From: Pseudomonas mangrovi
GTDB lineage: Bacteria > Pseudomonadota > Gammaproteobacteria > Pseudomonadales > Pseudomonadaceae
DNA length: 64,000 nucleotides
NCBI RefSeq assembly: GCF_003052585.1
Contig: NZ_QASN01000017.1
Coordinates: 124,001-188,000 of the forward strand
Direction: 5' to 3'
In this document: piece by piece, positions 16,712-26,300 of the stretch
Layout: every line of letters starts with the position of its first letter
How positions within the stretch are numbered: the first letter of the stretch is position 1
Notes under the pieces: generated by a model
Told to the model about the DNA's origin: nothing
The model's input: the letters and a program-made list of their open reading frames with translations, nothing else
Database searches by the model: none
Program-made: the position numbers and the translations under genes

Positions 16712-17143
16712 TCACTCCGGCTGAAGGTCGAAGCCCACGCCGAAGCGATTCCAGGCGTTGATGGTGGCGATCGCCAGCGTCAGGCTGACGATCTCCGCCT
16801 CGCTGAAGTGCTCGCCCAGCGCCTGGTATTGCGCCGTGTCGGGATGCCCGCTGGAAAGCCGGGTGAGGCTTTCGGTCCAGGCCAGCGCGGCGCGTTCGCG
16901 CGGGCTGAAATGCCCGGTGTCACGCCACACGCAGAGCGTCTGCAGGCGCTTCTCGCTCTCCCCGCCGCGGCGCGCGTCGCTGGCATGCATGTTCACGCAA
17001 TAGGCGCAGCCGTTGATCTGCGAGGCGCGCAGCCGCACCAGCTCCAGCAGCGGCAGTTCGATGCCGGATTGCTCCAGCACCGTCTCCAGGCCAAGCATGG
17101 CCTTGTAGGCGTCGGACGAGGTCTTGATCCAGTTGAGGCGCAT
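16712..17143 (-). CDS. Carboxymuconolactone decarboxylase/AhpD-family protein
   Basis: 143 aa. The AhpD-like signature is plain: GCAYCVNMHASDARR contains the redox CxxC and following His. Such proteins act as peroxidase-coupled thiol reductants or as small oxidoreductases. It converges on the isomerase gene (7 bp gap) and is divergent from the MocR regulator at 17253. A MocR/AhpD-like pair next to gabDT is an order I associate with Pseudomonas (PA0265-PA0270 region), recalled and not checked. Confidence 0.87.
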   Translation of the reverse strand: MRLNWIKTSSDAYKAMLGLETVLEQSGIELPLLELVRLRASQINGCAYCVNMHASDARRGGESEKRLQTLCVWRDTGHFSPRERAALAWTESLTRLSSGHPDTAQYQALGEHFSEAEIVSLTLAIATINAWNRFGVGFDLQPE

Positions 17144-17160
17144 CGGGATAGCTCCTGTGG

Positions 17161-17179
17161 GACTCGCCCCTTGCGAGTC
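17161..17179. promoter_or_regulatory. Hairpin GACTCGC-CCCTT-GCGAGTC in the AhpD/MocR divergent region
   Basis: Perfect 7-bp arms with a 5-base centre, 17 bp upstream of the AhpD-like start. It could be an operator or a structure in the 5' leader of that mRNA. Confidence 0.35.
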
Positions 17180-17210
17180 AGGCGTTCAGACTAGGCCCGG
17201 CTGCGGCGTG

Positions 17211-17249
17211 GCCAAATAGCCAATTCGCCGAAATTTGAGGAGGCCAATT
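17211..17249 (+). promoter_or_regulatory. Repeated GCCAAAT/GCCAATT elements before the MocR gene
   Basis: GCCAAAT at 17211-17217, GCCAATT at 17219-17225 and GCCAATT at 17243-17249 are same-orientation repeats. MocR regulators typically bind pairs of direct repeats in the divergent promoter they control. The last copy lies between the Shine-Dalgarno sequence and the start codon, compatible with autorepression. Confidence 0.45.
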
Positions 17250-17252
17250 CCG

Positions 17253-18689
17253 ATGGATCTGCATCTTGATCTGGATCCGCGTCTGCCATTGGCGAATCAG
17301 CTCTACCGTCAGTTGCGCGAGGCGGTGCTGAGCGGACGCCTGGCCGGCGGCGATCGGCTGCCGCCGACGCGCTTTCTCGCCCAGCGCCTGCAGGTGTCAC
17401 GCAAGACGGTGAGCGAAGCCTACGAGCAACTCTGCGCCGAAGGCTTCTTCCATGGCCGTGCCGGCAGCGGCACCTTCGTCAGCCAGGGCATCCAGCGCAC
17501 GGCGGCCCGCGCGCCCATGCAGTCGGCAAGCGCGCTGCAGCCAACTCGGCTGCGCCAGGCGCTCACCGACGCGCACACGCCACTGCGGCAACGAGCCAGT
17601 CGCTACAACTTCCATGGCGGCACCACCGACAAGCAGCTGTTCCCCTTCCCGGAATGGCGCGGCTGCCTGCAGCAGGCACTGCGCGAGCTGGGGCGAACGC
17701 CCGGTTTCTATGACGAGGACGCCGGCCACCCGCCGCTGCGCCAGGCCATCGCCCGTTACCTGGCAATAAGTCGCGCGGTGAGCTGTGCCTGGGAAGATCT
17801 GCTGATCACCCAGGGCGCACAGCAGGGACTCGACCTGCTTGCCCGGGTGATGCTGGAACCCGGGATGTGCGTGGCGATGGAGGAGCCCGGCTACCCGCCG
17901 GCGCGACAGATCTTCCTCGCGGCCGGCGCCAGGGTTGTCGGGGTGCCCGTCGACGAGGAAGGCCTGCTGGTCGAGCAGTTGCCCGACGATGCCCGCATCG
18001 TCTACGTGACGCCATCGCATCAGTTCCCGCTGGGCATGCCAATGAGCCTGGGTCGGCGTCTGGCCCTGCTGGAATGGGCAGGCTCCCGCAGCGCGCTGAT
18101 CATCGAAGACGATTACGACGGCGAATACCGCTTCGAAGGACGACCGTTGGAGTCGCTGCAGAACCTGGATCGTCACGGCCTGGTCGCCTACCTGGGGACC
18201 TTTTCCAAGACCCTGTTCCCCGAGCTGCGCCTGGGCTACCTGCTGATGCCACCCGGTCTGCAGCCGGCGCTCATCCACGCCAAGCACCTGAGCGACCGCC
18301 ACAGCTGCAGCCTGCAGCAGCGTGCGCTGACGCACTTCCTGGTCAGCGGCGGCTTTGCCCGCCATACCCGGCGCATGCAGCGGGTCTATGGATGGCGGCG
18401 CGAGCGTCTGCTGCAACGCCTGCACAGCGACCTGAGCCCCTGGCTGGAACCGATAGTGCCGCTGGCCGGCATCCACCTCGCCGCGCGGCTGCGGCTGGCG
18501 ATCGATGAAGACGCCCTGGCACATGAGTTGCGCCAGGGCGGCGTGGGTCTGCTGGACCTGCGTCCGTTCTACAGCCAGCCGCAGCCGCGCGGCGGCCTGC
18601 TGTTCGGCTTCGGCTGCATTGACGACAAGCTGCTGGAAGAAGGTCTCGACCAGGTACGCACCAGCCTGAGCCGGCTGGCAGCCATCTAG
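17253..18689 (+). CDS. MocR-family regulator (GntR winged helix fused to an aminotransferase-like domain)
   Basis: 478 aa. Residues 1-75 are a GntR winged helix (LANQLYRQLREAVLSGRL, RLPPTRFLAQRLQVSRKTVS). From about residue 110 a fold-type I aminotransferase domain follows with the PLP Lys in YLGTFSKTLFPELRLGYL and the IIEDDYDGEYR Asp. The domain senses an amino compound or PLP and does not catalyse transamination. The start at 17253 is set by GAGGAGG nine bases upstream. Location near gabT suggests a GabR-like role, but the directly divergent gene is the AhpD-like one. Confidence 0.92.
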   Translation: MDLHLDLDPRLPLANQLYRQLREAVLSGRLAGGDRLPPTRFLAQRLQVSRKTVSEAYEQLCAEGFFHGRAGSGTFVSQGIQRTAARAPMQSASALQPTRLRQALTDAHTPLRQRASRYNFHGGTTDKQLFPFPEWRGCLQQALRELGRTPGFYDEDAGHPPLRQAIARYLAISRAVSCAWEDLLITQGAQQGLDLLARVMLEPGMCVAMEEPGYPPARQIFLAAGARVVGVPVDEEGLLVEQLPDDARIVYVTPSHQFPLGMPMSLGRRLALLEWAGSRSALIIEDDYDGEYRFEGRPLESLQNLDRHGLVAYLGTFSKTLFPELRLGYLLMPPGLQPALIHAKHLSDRHSCSLQQRALTHFLVSGGFARHTRRMQRVYGWRRERLLQRLHSDLSPWLEPIVPLAGIHLAARLRLAIDEDALAHELRQGGVGLLDLRPFYSQPQPRGGLLFGFGCIDDKLLEEGLDQVRTSLSRLAAI

Positions 18690-18722
18690 GCCCTGCCCGA
18701 CAACCACCCCGCGCCATCGCCC

Positions 18723-18770
18723 CACAGCTGTCCTTCTCCCGCCGCGAGAAGGTGGCGCGCAGCGCCGGTG
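18723..18770. repeat. Dispersed repeat, type A (inverted copy)
   Basis: CAGCTGTCCTTCTCCCGCCG then GCGAGAAGGTGGCGCGCAGC is the reverse complement of the copy at 9201-9251, with some changes. It follows the MocR stop. Confidence 0.6.
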
Positions 18771-18781
18771 GGAGGCCGCGG

Positions 18782-18944
18782 CTGCACGTCGGCTGGCCTC
18801 GACCGCAGAGCGGATGGCGCTTTACCCATCCACCAGACAATCGCCGGTGGATGAACAAGGCGTCATCCACCCTACGGATGGAAAGACCCTGCACGCCGAA
18901 GCATCCCGCACCCGCCTTCGGCACCCTCTGCCGAAGGCGAGGGA
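18782..18944 (-). repeat. Long repeat, type B, copy 2 (inverted partner of 9293-9457)
   Basis: Carries the same elements as copy 1 in reverse order: GGCGCTTTACCCATCCACCA, AAGGCGTCATCCACCCTACG and the CCTTCGGCACCCTCTGCCGA hairpin. It fills the gap between the MocR stop and the gabT stop. No gene is present in 18690-18981. Confidence 0.75.
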
Positions 18945-18981
18945 AGAACCGTGGCCCACTCGATACTCCGTGCGGGCCGGC

Positions 18982-20262
18982 CTAGGCCAGCTCGTCGAAA
19001 CACTCGGCAAGCAGCGCCATGCCTCGCTCGAGCTGCTCGTCGGGCACGGTCAGCGGCACCAGGACGCGCAATACGTTGGCGTAGGTGCCGCAGGACAGCA
19101 GGATCAGGCCCTTGTCCCGTGCGCGCTCGACGATCCGCGTCACCAGGCCGGCGGCGGGACGCAGCGGGTCGCCCTGCTCGCACAGCTCCAGCGCGACCAT
19201 GGCACCCAGGCCGCGCACCTCGGCCACCGACGAATGCCGCGCGGCGATCTCGCGCAGCCCGCCCATCAGTCGCTCGCCCAGTGCGCGACTGCGCGCCAGC
19301 AGGTCTTCCTCGTCGAACACCTGCATCACCGCCAGCGCCGCGGCGCAGGCCAGCGGGTTGCCGGCGTAGGTGCCGCCCAGGCCGCCAGGCCCGATGCTGT
19401 CCATCAGCTCGGCACGGCCGCAGACGCCGGCCAGCGGGAAACCCCCGGCGATCGACTTGGCGAAGGTGGTCAGATCAGCCGCCACGCCCATCTGCTCCAT
19501 CGCGAAGAAGCTGCCGGTACGCCCAGCGCCGGTCTGCACCTCGTCGGCGATCAGCAGGATGCCATTGCGGTCGCAGAGAGCGCGCAGCCGCCCCATGAAC
19601 GCCGGCGAGGCAACCAGGAAACCACCCTCACCCTGCACCGGCTCGATGACGATGGCAGCTATGTCGCGCGGTTCGGCGTCGTTCTTGAAGATGCGCTCGA
19701 TGCTGGCGATGGCCTCGTCCTCGCTGACGCCGTGCAGGGCGTCGGGGAAGCGCGCGCGGTAGACGCCGGCAGGCATCAGGCCCATGCCGGCGGCATAGGG
19801 ATTCTTCTTGCCGGTGAGCGACAGGGTCATCATGGTGCGGCCGTGGTAGCCGCCGGTGAAGGCGATCACGCCGGCACGCCCGGTGGCGGCGCGGGCAATC
19901 TTCACCGCGTTCTCCACCGCCTCGGAGCCGGTCGACACCAGCAGGGTCTTCTTGGCGAACTCGCCCGGAACCCGTGCGTTGATCTGCTCGCAAACCTCGA
20001 CGTAGGGCTCGTAGGCCAGCACCTGGAAACAGGTATGGGTGAAACGTTGCAGCTGCTGCTGCACCGCCTCGATTACCCTCGGATGCAGGTGGCCGGTGTT
20101 GAGCACCGCGATACCGCCGGCGAAGTCGATGTACTCGCGTCCCTCGACATCGACCACGGTCGCGTTGTGCGCGCGCTCGACGAAAATCGGATGGATCTGG
20201 CTGACACCCCGCGCCACCGCGGCCTGACGCCGCAGCATCAGCGATTCGTTGCTCTTGCTCAT
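18982..20262 (-). CDS. gabT: 4-aminobutyrate aminotransferase
   Basis: 426 aa from ATG 20262, preceded by a GAGGG site; a longer frame to 20337 adds unrelated residues. The class III aminotransferase core is intact: STGSEAVENAVKIARAATGR, ILLIADEVQTGAGRTG with the PLP-contacting Asp, and the Schiff-base Lys in LTTFAKSIAGGFPLAG. It converts GABA and 2-oxoglutarate to succinate semialdehyde and glutamate. It follows gabD in the same direction, separated by 198 bp that include a large hairpin. Confidence 0.93.
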   Translation of the reverse strand: MSKSNESLMLRRQAAVARGVSQIHPIFVERAHNATVVDVEGREYIDFAGGIAVLNTGHLHPRVIEAVQQQLQRFTHTCFQVLAYEPYVEVCEQINARVPGEFAKKTLLVSTGSEAVENAVKIARAATGRAGVIAFTGGYHGRTMMTLSLTGKKNPYAAGMGLMPAGVYRARFPDALHGVSEDEAIASIERIFKNDAEPRDIAAIVIEPVQGEGGFLVASPAFMGRLRALCDRNGILLIADEVQTGAGRTGSFFAMEQMGVAADLTTFAKSIAGGFPLAGVCGRAELMDSIGPGGLGGTYAGNPLACAAALAVMQVFDEEDLLARSRALGERLMGGLREIAARHSSVAEVRGLGAMVALELCEQGDPLRPAAGLVTRIVERARDKGLILLSCGTYANVLRVLVPLTVPDEQLERGMALLAECFDELA

Positions 20263-20337
20263 GCCATGGACCCTCATTGTCTGCTCAACGATTGCGGTAA
20301 ACCGAGCGCTTCGACTTTCCAGCCACCCCCGCCGCAA

Positions 20338-20452
20338 GACCTTCGGGGCTAAGGCCAGACAAGGCGGCGACGGATTTCAGAGCGCAGCGTACTGGAGTAC
20401 GTGAGCATCTGAAATCCGTCGCCAACGCCGTATGGCCGACGACCCGGAGGTC
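20338..20452. repeat. 115-nt imperfect palindrome between gabD and gabT
   Basis: The arms run from GACCTTCGGGG to CCCGGAGGTC. Inner blocks pair: GGCCA/TGGCC, GGCGACGGATTTCAGA with TCTGAAATCCGTCGCC, and a tip CGTACT-GG-AGTACG at 20388-20401. As RNA this is one long hairpin of about 45 base pairs. It lies in the gabD-gabT intercistronic space and could alter relative stability of the two messages. Confidence 0.7.
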
Positions 20453-20460
20453 GACGTCAT

Positions 20461-21903
20461 TCACACACTAAGGCAGAGGTACTTGATCTCGAGGTAGTCC
20501 TCGATGCCGTACTTGGAACCCTCGCGGCCCAGGCCGGATGCCTTGACTCCGCCAAAGGGCGCGACCTCGGTGGAGATCAGCCCGGTGTTGACGCCGACCA
20601 TGCCGTACTCCAGCGCCTCGGCGACGCGGAACACCCGGCCCAGATCGCGTGCATAGAAGTAGGAAGCCAGACCGAACTCGGTGTCGTTGGACATGGCGAT
20701 CACCTCGGCCTCGTCCTTGAAGCGGAACAGCGGCGCCAGCGGGCCGAAGGTCTCTTCCTTGGCCACTGCAGCGTTCTTCGGTACGTCGAGCAGGATGGTC
20801 GGCTCGAAGAAGCTGCCGCCCAGACCGTTGCCGCCCTGAACCACGCGAGCGCCCTTGGAAACGGCATCCTCGATGTGCTCGCGAACCTTGGCCACGGCCT
20901 TCTCGTCGATCAGCGGACCGGTGGTGATGCCCTCTTCCAGACCGTTGCCGATCTTCAGCTTGGCCACCGCCGCCTTGAGCTTCTCGGCGAAGGCCTCGTA
21001 GACGCCGTCCTGCACGTACAGACGGTTGGCGCAGACGCAGGTCTGCCCGGCATTGCGGTACTTGGAGGCCATGGCGCCTTCGACGGCGGCATCCAGGTCG
21101 GCGTCGTCGAAGACGATGAAGGGTGCGTTGCCACCCAGCTCAAGGGAGACCTTCTTGATGTCGTGGGCACATTCGGCCATCAGCTGGCGGCCAATCTCGG
21201 TCGAGCCGGTGAAGGACAGCTTGCGCACGATCGGGTTGCTGGTCAGCTCGCCGCCGACTTCACCGGCGCTGCCGGTGACCACGCTGAGCACGCCCTTGGG
21301 AATGCCGGCGCGCTCAGCCAGAACCATCAGCGCCAGTGCCGAATAGGGCGTTTGCGACGCCGGCTTGATCACCATGGTGCAGCCGGCGGCCAGTGCCGGG
21401 CCGGCCTTGCGGGTAATCATCGCAGCGGGGAAGTTCCAAGGCGTGATGGCGGCGGTGACACCGATCGGCTGCTTGATGACGATCAGGCGCTTGTCCGGCT
21501 GATGGCCAGGAATGGTGTCGCCGTAGATGCGCTTGGCTTCCTCGGCAAACCACTCGATGAAGGAGGCGGCGTAGGCAATCTCGCCCTTGGCCTCGGCCAG
21601 CGGCTTGCCCTGCTCCATGGTCATCAGACGGCCCAGGTCGTCCTGATTCTCCATCATCAGTTCGAACCAGCGGCGCAGCTTGGCGGAGCGCTCCTTGGCA
21701 GTCAGTGCGCGCCACGCCGGCAGGGCCTTGTCGGCCGCTTCGATGGCGCGACGGGTCTCGGCGGCGCCCATGCGGGGCACAGTGCCGATGGTCTCGCCGG
21801 TCGCCGGGTTGTTCACGGCGAGCGTCTTGCCACCATCGGCATCGCACCATTCACCGGCGATGAAGGCCTGTTGGCGGAACAGCTGGCTGTCTTTGAGTTG
21901 CAT
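20461..21903 (-). CDS. gabD: Succinate-semialdehyde dehydrogenase (NADP+)
   Basis: 480 aa, the usual length. The aldehyde dehydrogenase motifs are present: TPWNFPAAMITRKAGPALAA, FTGSTEIGR, the general base Glu in SLELGGNAPFIV, and the nucleophile in AGQTCVCANR. It oxidises succinate semialdehyde from GabT to succinate for the TCA cycle. A GGGAG-like sequence (read on the minus strand, CTCCCAGGAG) precedes the ATG. The upstream 21904-22175 has no gene. Confidence 0.93.
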   Translation of the reverse strand: MQLKDSQLFRQQAFIAGEWCDADGGKTLAVNNPATGETIGTVPRMGAAETRRAIEAADKALPAWRALTAKERSAKLRRWFELMMENQDDLGRLMTMEQGKPLAEAKGEIAYAASFIEWFAEEAKRIYGDTIPGHQPDKRLIVIKQPIGVTAAITPWNFPAAMITRKAGPALAAGCTMVIKPASQTPYSALALMVLAERAGIPKGVLSVVTGSAGEVGGELTSNPIVRKLSFTGSTEIGRQLMAECAHDIKKVSLELGGNAPFIVFDDADLDAAVEGAMASKYRNAGQTCVCANRLYVQDGVYEAFAEKLKAAVAKLKIGNGLEEGITTGPLIDEKAVAKVREHIEDAVSKGARVVQGGNGLGGSFFEPTILLDVPKNAAVAKEETFGPLAPLFRFKDEAEVIAMSNDTEFGLASYFYARDLGRVFRVAEALEYGMVGVNTGLISTEVAPFGGVKASGLGREGSKYGIEDYLEIKYLCLSV

Positions 21904-22175
21904 GGCAGTCTCCTGGGAGCCGGCAGCAGGGCGCCGGAAGAAATGGGGGTGAATGCTGACCGGCCGGTCGAAAAACGCCTGCAGACACGGCCAGACGCGG
22001 CGCGGACGGCCGTGGGTCTGTACATGGACAGCAGGAGGACGTCGATGACGCCCGAACGCGGCGAGGTGAAATCCCGGCCGATGCTAGGGTCGTGTTCGAT
22101 AAAGGGCAATAGCCCGTTCAAGAAAATTTACGCGCAGGCACCCCGAAGCGTCCTCGGAACCCATGCGCGCCCGAA

Positions 22176-22205
22176 TTGGACGCCCGCGCGGCGGATGCGT
22201 ATGAT
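22176..22205 (+). promoter_or_regulatory. Sigma-70 promoter of the tRNA-Arg gene
   Basis: TTGGAC at 22176-22181 and TATGAT at 22200-22205 with 18-bp spacing. Transcription would begin about 7 bp before the tRNA. Confidence 0.6.
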
Positions 22206-22218
22206 TGCGCCCCGCAAC

Positions 22219-22295
22219 GCATCCGTAGCTCAGCTGGATAGAGTACTGCCCTCCGAAGGCAGGGGTCGTGGGTTCGAATCCCGCCGGATGCGCCA
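22219..22295 (+). tRNA. tRNA-Arg, anticodon CCG
   Basis: 77 nt including an encoded CCA. The acceptor pairs GCATCCG with CGGATGC, the T arm has GGTTCGAATCC, the D loop has AGCTGGATA, and the anticodon stem CTGCC/GGCAG frames the loop CTCCGAA, giving CCG, which reads CGG. No att-like copy of the 3' end is seen nearby. Confidence 0.96.
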
Positions 22296-22334
22296 GATCG
22301 AGCTTCCTCCCCTCTCGTAGAGGAAGGCAGCAGA

Positions 22335-22361
22335 ACAGAGCCCGCCCAGTGCGGGCTCTGT
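22335..22361 (+). terminator. Terminator of the tRNA gene
   Basis: ACAGAGCCCGC pairs perfectly with GCGGGCTCTGT across a 5-nt loop (CCAGT), followed by CGTTTCT. The U tract is short, but this is the common form after Pseudomonas tRNAs. Confidence 0.75.
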
Positions 22362-22497
22362 CGTTTCTGCAGCGCTCAATCAGCGCAGAACCTCAGCCTC
22401 CGGCGCATACGCAGCGCAACAGCTGCAGCCTGTCTAATGCTGCTCAGTCAGATCCTCAGTCGAAGATCTAGAATGCGCGCTCGGTCGCTACGGCGGA

Positions 22498-23019
22498 ATG
22501 CAAAATGATGGCGGGCAACGGATGAACTTCAGCTACAAGATACCGCTCTCGCTCTGTGTCGTAGTCCTTGGAGGATGCTTCGTCGTCATGCTCGGTGCGT
22601 ATGGGTTCTTTGACGACTCATTCAAGGCCAACCTCCGTACTCAAGTGACCACCACTCTCTTATTCCTCGTCGCCGCGAGTTATCTGGCCATCTCGCCACG
22701 AGATCGACGAGTACAGCTCAGCGATACAGGTATAACCCTGCACAGCGTCTTGCTCTCTCCATTCAAGAGCGTGAGCTTCTCGTGGGATGACGTCGTGGAT
22801 GTCCAGATTTCTTCCGAGGAACTGATATTTGTCACCCGCCGTGGTCGCTACAAACTCTCCCAATGGCTTTGCTGGGACGATTTCGAATTATCCATGACGC
22901 CCAGAAACTATCTCCGAGCCCGAGACTGGGCCCAGGGCCAATGGACCGACATTCGCCGGGAGCGCAAGCTCAGGCGCTGGCACCTGCAGAATCAGCGACG
23001 CTTGAACCGGGACGCCTGA
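22498..23019 (+). CDS. Hypothetical membrane protein with PH-like region
   Basis: 173 aa. Two hydrophobic helices lie near the N-terminus (about residues 14-35 and 48-65), followed by a soluble part with alternating strands, QLSDTGITLHSVLLSPFKSV and VVDVQISSEELIFVTRRG, reminiscent of bacterial PH domains found after paired helices. The tail is basic (RRERKLRRW). An alternative start at 22522 (MNFSYK) is possible. Codon use and AT content are somewhat different from the flanks. No function can be assigned. Confidence 0.65.
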   Translation: MQNDGGQRMNFSYKIPLSLCVVVLGGCFVVMLGAYGFFDDSFKANLRTQVTTTLLFLVAASYLAISPRDRRVQLSDTGITLHSVLLSPFKSVSFSWDDVVDVQISSEELIFVTRRGRYKLSQWLCWDDFELSMTPRNYLRARDWAQGQWTDIRRERKLRRWHLQNQRRLNRDA

Positions 23020-23307
23020 TCACGCCACGTTCCCCTGTCGGCTTTCCCGCGCACGGGGTCGCGGGGCAGGCGACGTGCGATGCCCACCGACGTCAGCAAC
23101 CTCGCTCACCCCACCGCGTCATCCATTTCCAATGCATCTGCTCACCGCCCTCCCGCACGGTTGCCCGTTCGCGTGTTCTACCCTTAAGCCCACCAGCGCC
23201 TACAGGCCATGATGCGGGTACAACAACAGCAACTTGCCGACCGACCAATGCATGAGCCAGGGATTAGGAAGCTATCCTCTGGGCCGCAGCAACTCGGGAG
23301 TAGTGGA

Positions 23308-26300
23308 TTGAAGAGTCGCCACATCATTTTCCAGGCCTACCTGCACACGCTGTCCTTCGCTCTGATGGTGATGGGTGCAAGTGTGGTACTGGCCTACCTG
23401 GGCACCGCCAACCCCAGCGTGCACACCTTGCTGGTGCTGCCCGATGGCGCGCTGCTGGCAGTGCTCAGCGGACTGCTTTTGCTGTCCGCCGCGCGCGATG
23501 CGCGGGGGCTGTTATGGGGCAGTGCCGCACTGCTTGCGGCCCTGTGTGTCTACACGCTCGGCCACAACCTGATCGCCGGCGGGGCAGACCAGGGCGTGTC
23601 TCTGATCAGCAACTTCCTGCGGGTGCGCAGCACCATGGCCGGAGCATTTCTGCTGCTGCTGGTCGGGCTGCTGCTGGCTCGCTCGCAACATACTGCAGCC
23701 CAGGTGGCTGCTCGCCTGATTGGAAGCCTGCTGATCCTGCTGGCCGTGGTTTCGCAAAGCCTCTCCTGGCTCCTGCCAGCAGAGGCCTTTCGCGTGGGCT
23801 TCAAACCCGATACCAACGCGGTGGCCAGCCTGCTGCTGGTACTCACCGGCGTTGGCGTCATGCTGGTCGGTCAGCTGCCGCCGCAACCGAAGCGCCTGCT
23901 TGACCGTGTGAGCCTGACCATCGGCCTGGTGGCGGTACTGCTGACGATGCTCGCCTGGTTCCTCGCCAGCCAGCAGCAGATCAACGACCGGCTGCAGGAA
24001 AGCGCAGCCGCACTCGACCGCGCGGAGCAGCAATTGCGCCTGGGCCTGGAGGATCGCCTGGCACTGCTGCAGCGCATGGGCGACCGCTGGCAGGCAATCG
24101 GGCAGCTACCCGTCCCCGCGCTATGGCACCAGGAAAGCCGCAGCTACCTGCACGATATCGAAGGGCTCAAGGCCATCGCGGTACTCGATCAGAACCTGAA
24201 GGCGCACTGGCTGGAAAGCCTGGCCGGCGAAGAACAGGCCTTTCTCGTCGACTTCAGCGCCGATGCCGATGGGATGACCTGGTTGCATGCGCAGCAGCGA
24301 TCAGCCGGCACGGCCAGCCTCTCGCCGCTGCGCCATGGCCCGCAGGGCGGCACGCGCGGCGTGATCGCGCTACCGCTGCAAGTGCCTGAAACCAGTGATT
24401 GGCTGCTGGTGGCGAGCATCGACCCGACCTCCCTGCTGGCGACTCTGGACTCGCGCATCGACAGCATTTCCGTCGAAGTGAACGAGCACGACCGGCCCAT
24501 ATCCACGTTCGACGAGCGCGCCCTAGCGCTGCCGCCCATCGAACAGCGCGATCTGCTTATCGGTGGCGACAGCCAGTGGCAGCTTCACAGCCATCTGCGC
24601 CAGATCGATCACCTCGCGTTAACCAGCCTGCTGCCGACCCTGGTTCTGCTGTTCGGCCTGGTCTGCAGCTTTTTCCTGGTGATCAGTCAGCGCCTGGGCT
24701 GGATCGCGGTGCAACGCGCCCGCAGCCTGGAGGAAAGCCTGGCCCGCCAGGAGCAGGTACAGGCGCAGAACCAGCGAATCATGGAGTACTCGCTGGATGT
24801 GCTCTGCTCGTTTGATGGCGAGGGCCGTTTTACCCAGGTGAACCGTGCCTGCGAGCGCGTCTTCGGTTACACCCAGGCCGAGCTCATCGGCCGCCGACAC
24901 GAGGAGCTGGTCCATCCCGATGACCGCGAAGCGACGCGCCTGGCAGCCGCCGCAGTCGTTGCCGGGCAGCCGACCCGGCTGTTCCGCAATCGCGTCCAGC
25001 GGCGCGACGGGCGTCTCGTCGAGGTGCTCTGGTCGGCAGACTGGTCGGCACAGGACAGCACCCTGTTCGCGGTCGCGCGCGACATTACCGAGCTGGTCCA
25101 GCAGGAGCGACGCTACGAACTGCAGCGCCGGGCGCTGGAAATGATCTCGACCGACGCGCCACTGCAGGAAACCCTGACCTTTCTCTGCCTGATGCTCGAA
25201 GAACTCGACCCCGGCGCGCTCTGCTCGGTGCTGCTGCTGGACGCCGATGGCACGCACTTCAGCGAAGGCGCGGCGCCCAGCCTGCCATCCAGCTACAACG
25301 CGGCGATCATTGGCACGAAGATCGGCCCGATGGCCGGCTGCTGCGGCACTGCCGCTCAGCGGCGGACGCTGGTGGTGACCGAGAACATCGAAACCGACCC
25401 GCTTTGGGAAGGCTATCGCGAGTTGGCCCTCGAACATCAGCTTCGCGCTTGTTGGTCCCAACCGCTGATATCCAATGACGCTCGCGTGCTAGGCACCTTC
25501 GCCGTCTACGAGCGCGAGCCGGGATCACCCAGCGAGGAACAATTACGTCTGATGGCGGACGCCGCCTATCTGGCCGGGATCGCCATCGAGCGCCATCTGG
25601 ACCGCCAGCAGCTGGACGAAAGCCGCCAGCGTTTCAGCTCGCTGTTCAGCAACAACCCCGATATGGTTTTTTCCATCGATCTCGAAGGGCGCTTTCAGAG
25701 CGTCAACCCGGCGGTACTCACCACCACCGGGCTGGACGAGAAACGCTTCATCGGTCAGCACTGGCGCAAGCTGCTCGACAAGGCCGACCACAACAGGGTC
25801 GCCAAATATTTCGACGCCGCGCTGCGCGGCGAGGAACAGCGCTACGAGGTGGGCATCCAGGATCGCTCCGGCGAGGCCAGGGTGGTGGACATCACCACCC
25901 TCCCGATCAAGGTTGACGGGCAGATCGTCGGCGTCTTCGGCATCGGCAAGGACATCACCGAACGCCAGCGCATGCTCCAGGCACTGCGCGAGCGCGACCA
26001 GTTCTTCAACCTGTCGCTGGAGCTGTTCTGCATGGTCAATCTGCACGGCAATTTCGTGCAGGTGAACCCGGCATTCACCCAGGTGCTGCTCTACCCGCAG
26101 GAAGTGCTGCTCGGCAAACCCTACCGGGAGCTGATCCACGTCGACGACCGCCACAAGCTCGAGGAGGCCATCGAGCTGATGCTCTCCGGCGAGCTGGTGC
26201 GCGACCTGCTACTGCGCGCGCTGGATGCCGGCGGCAACGAGCGCTGGCTGAACATCACCGCGGTGATGGATGAGCAGCGGCTGATCTACTGCGGCGCCCG

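Noticed and set aside
22219..22295. tRNA-Arg as an integration site of an island
   Set aside because: No integrase, no repeated 3' end and no change of gene content next to it.
23209..23307. ATG start at 23209 for the giant GGDEF-EAL protein
   Set aside because: The added 33 residues are Gln-rich and have no hydrophobic or conserved start. GGGAG stands seven bases before the TTG at 23308.
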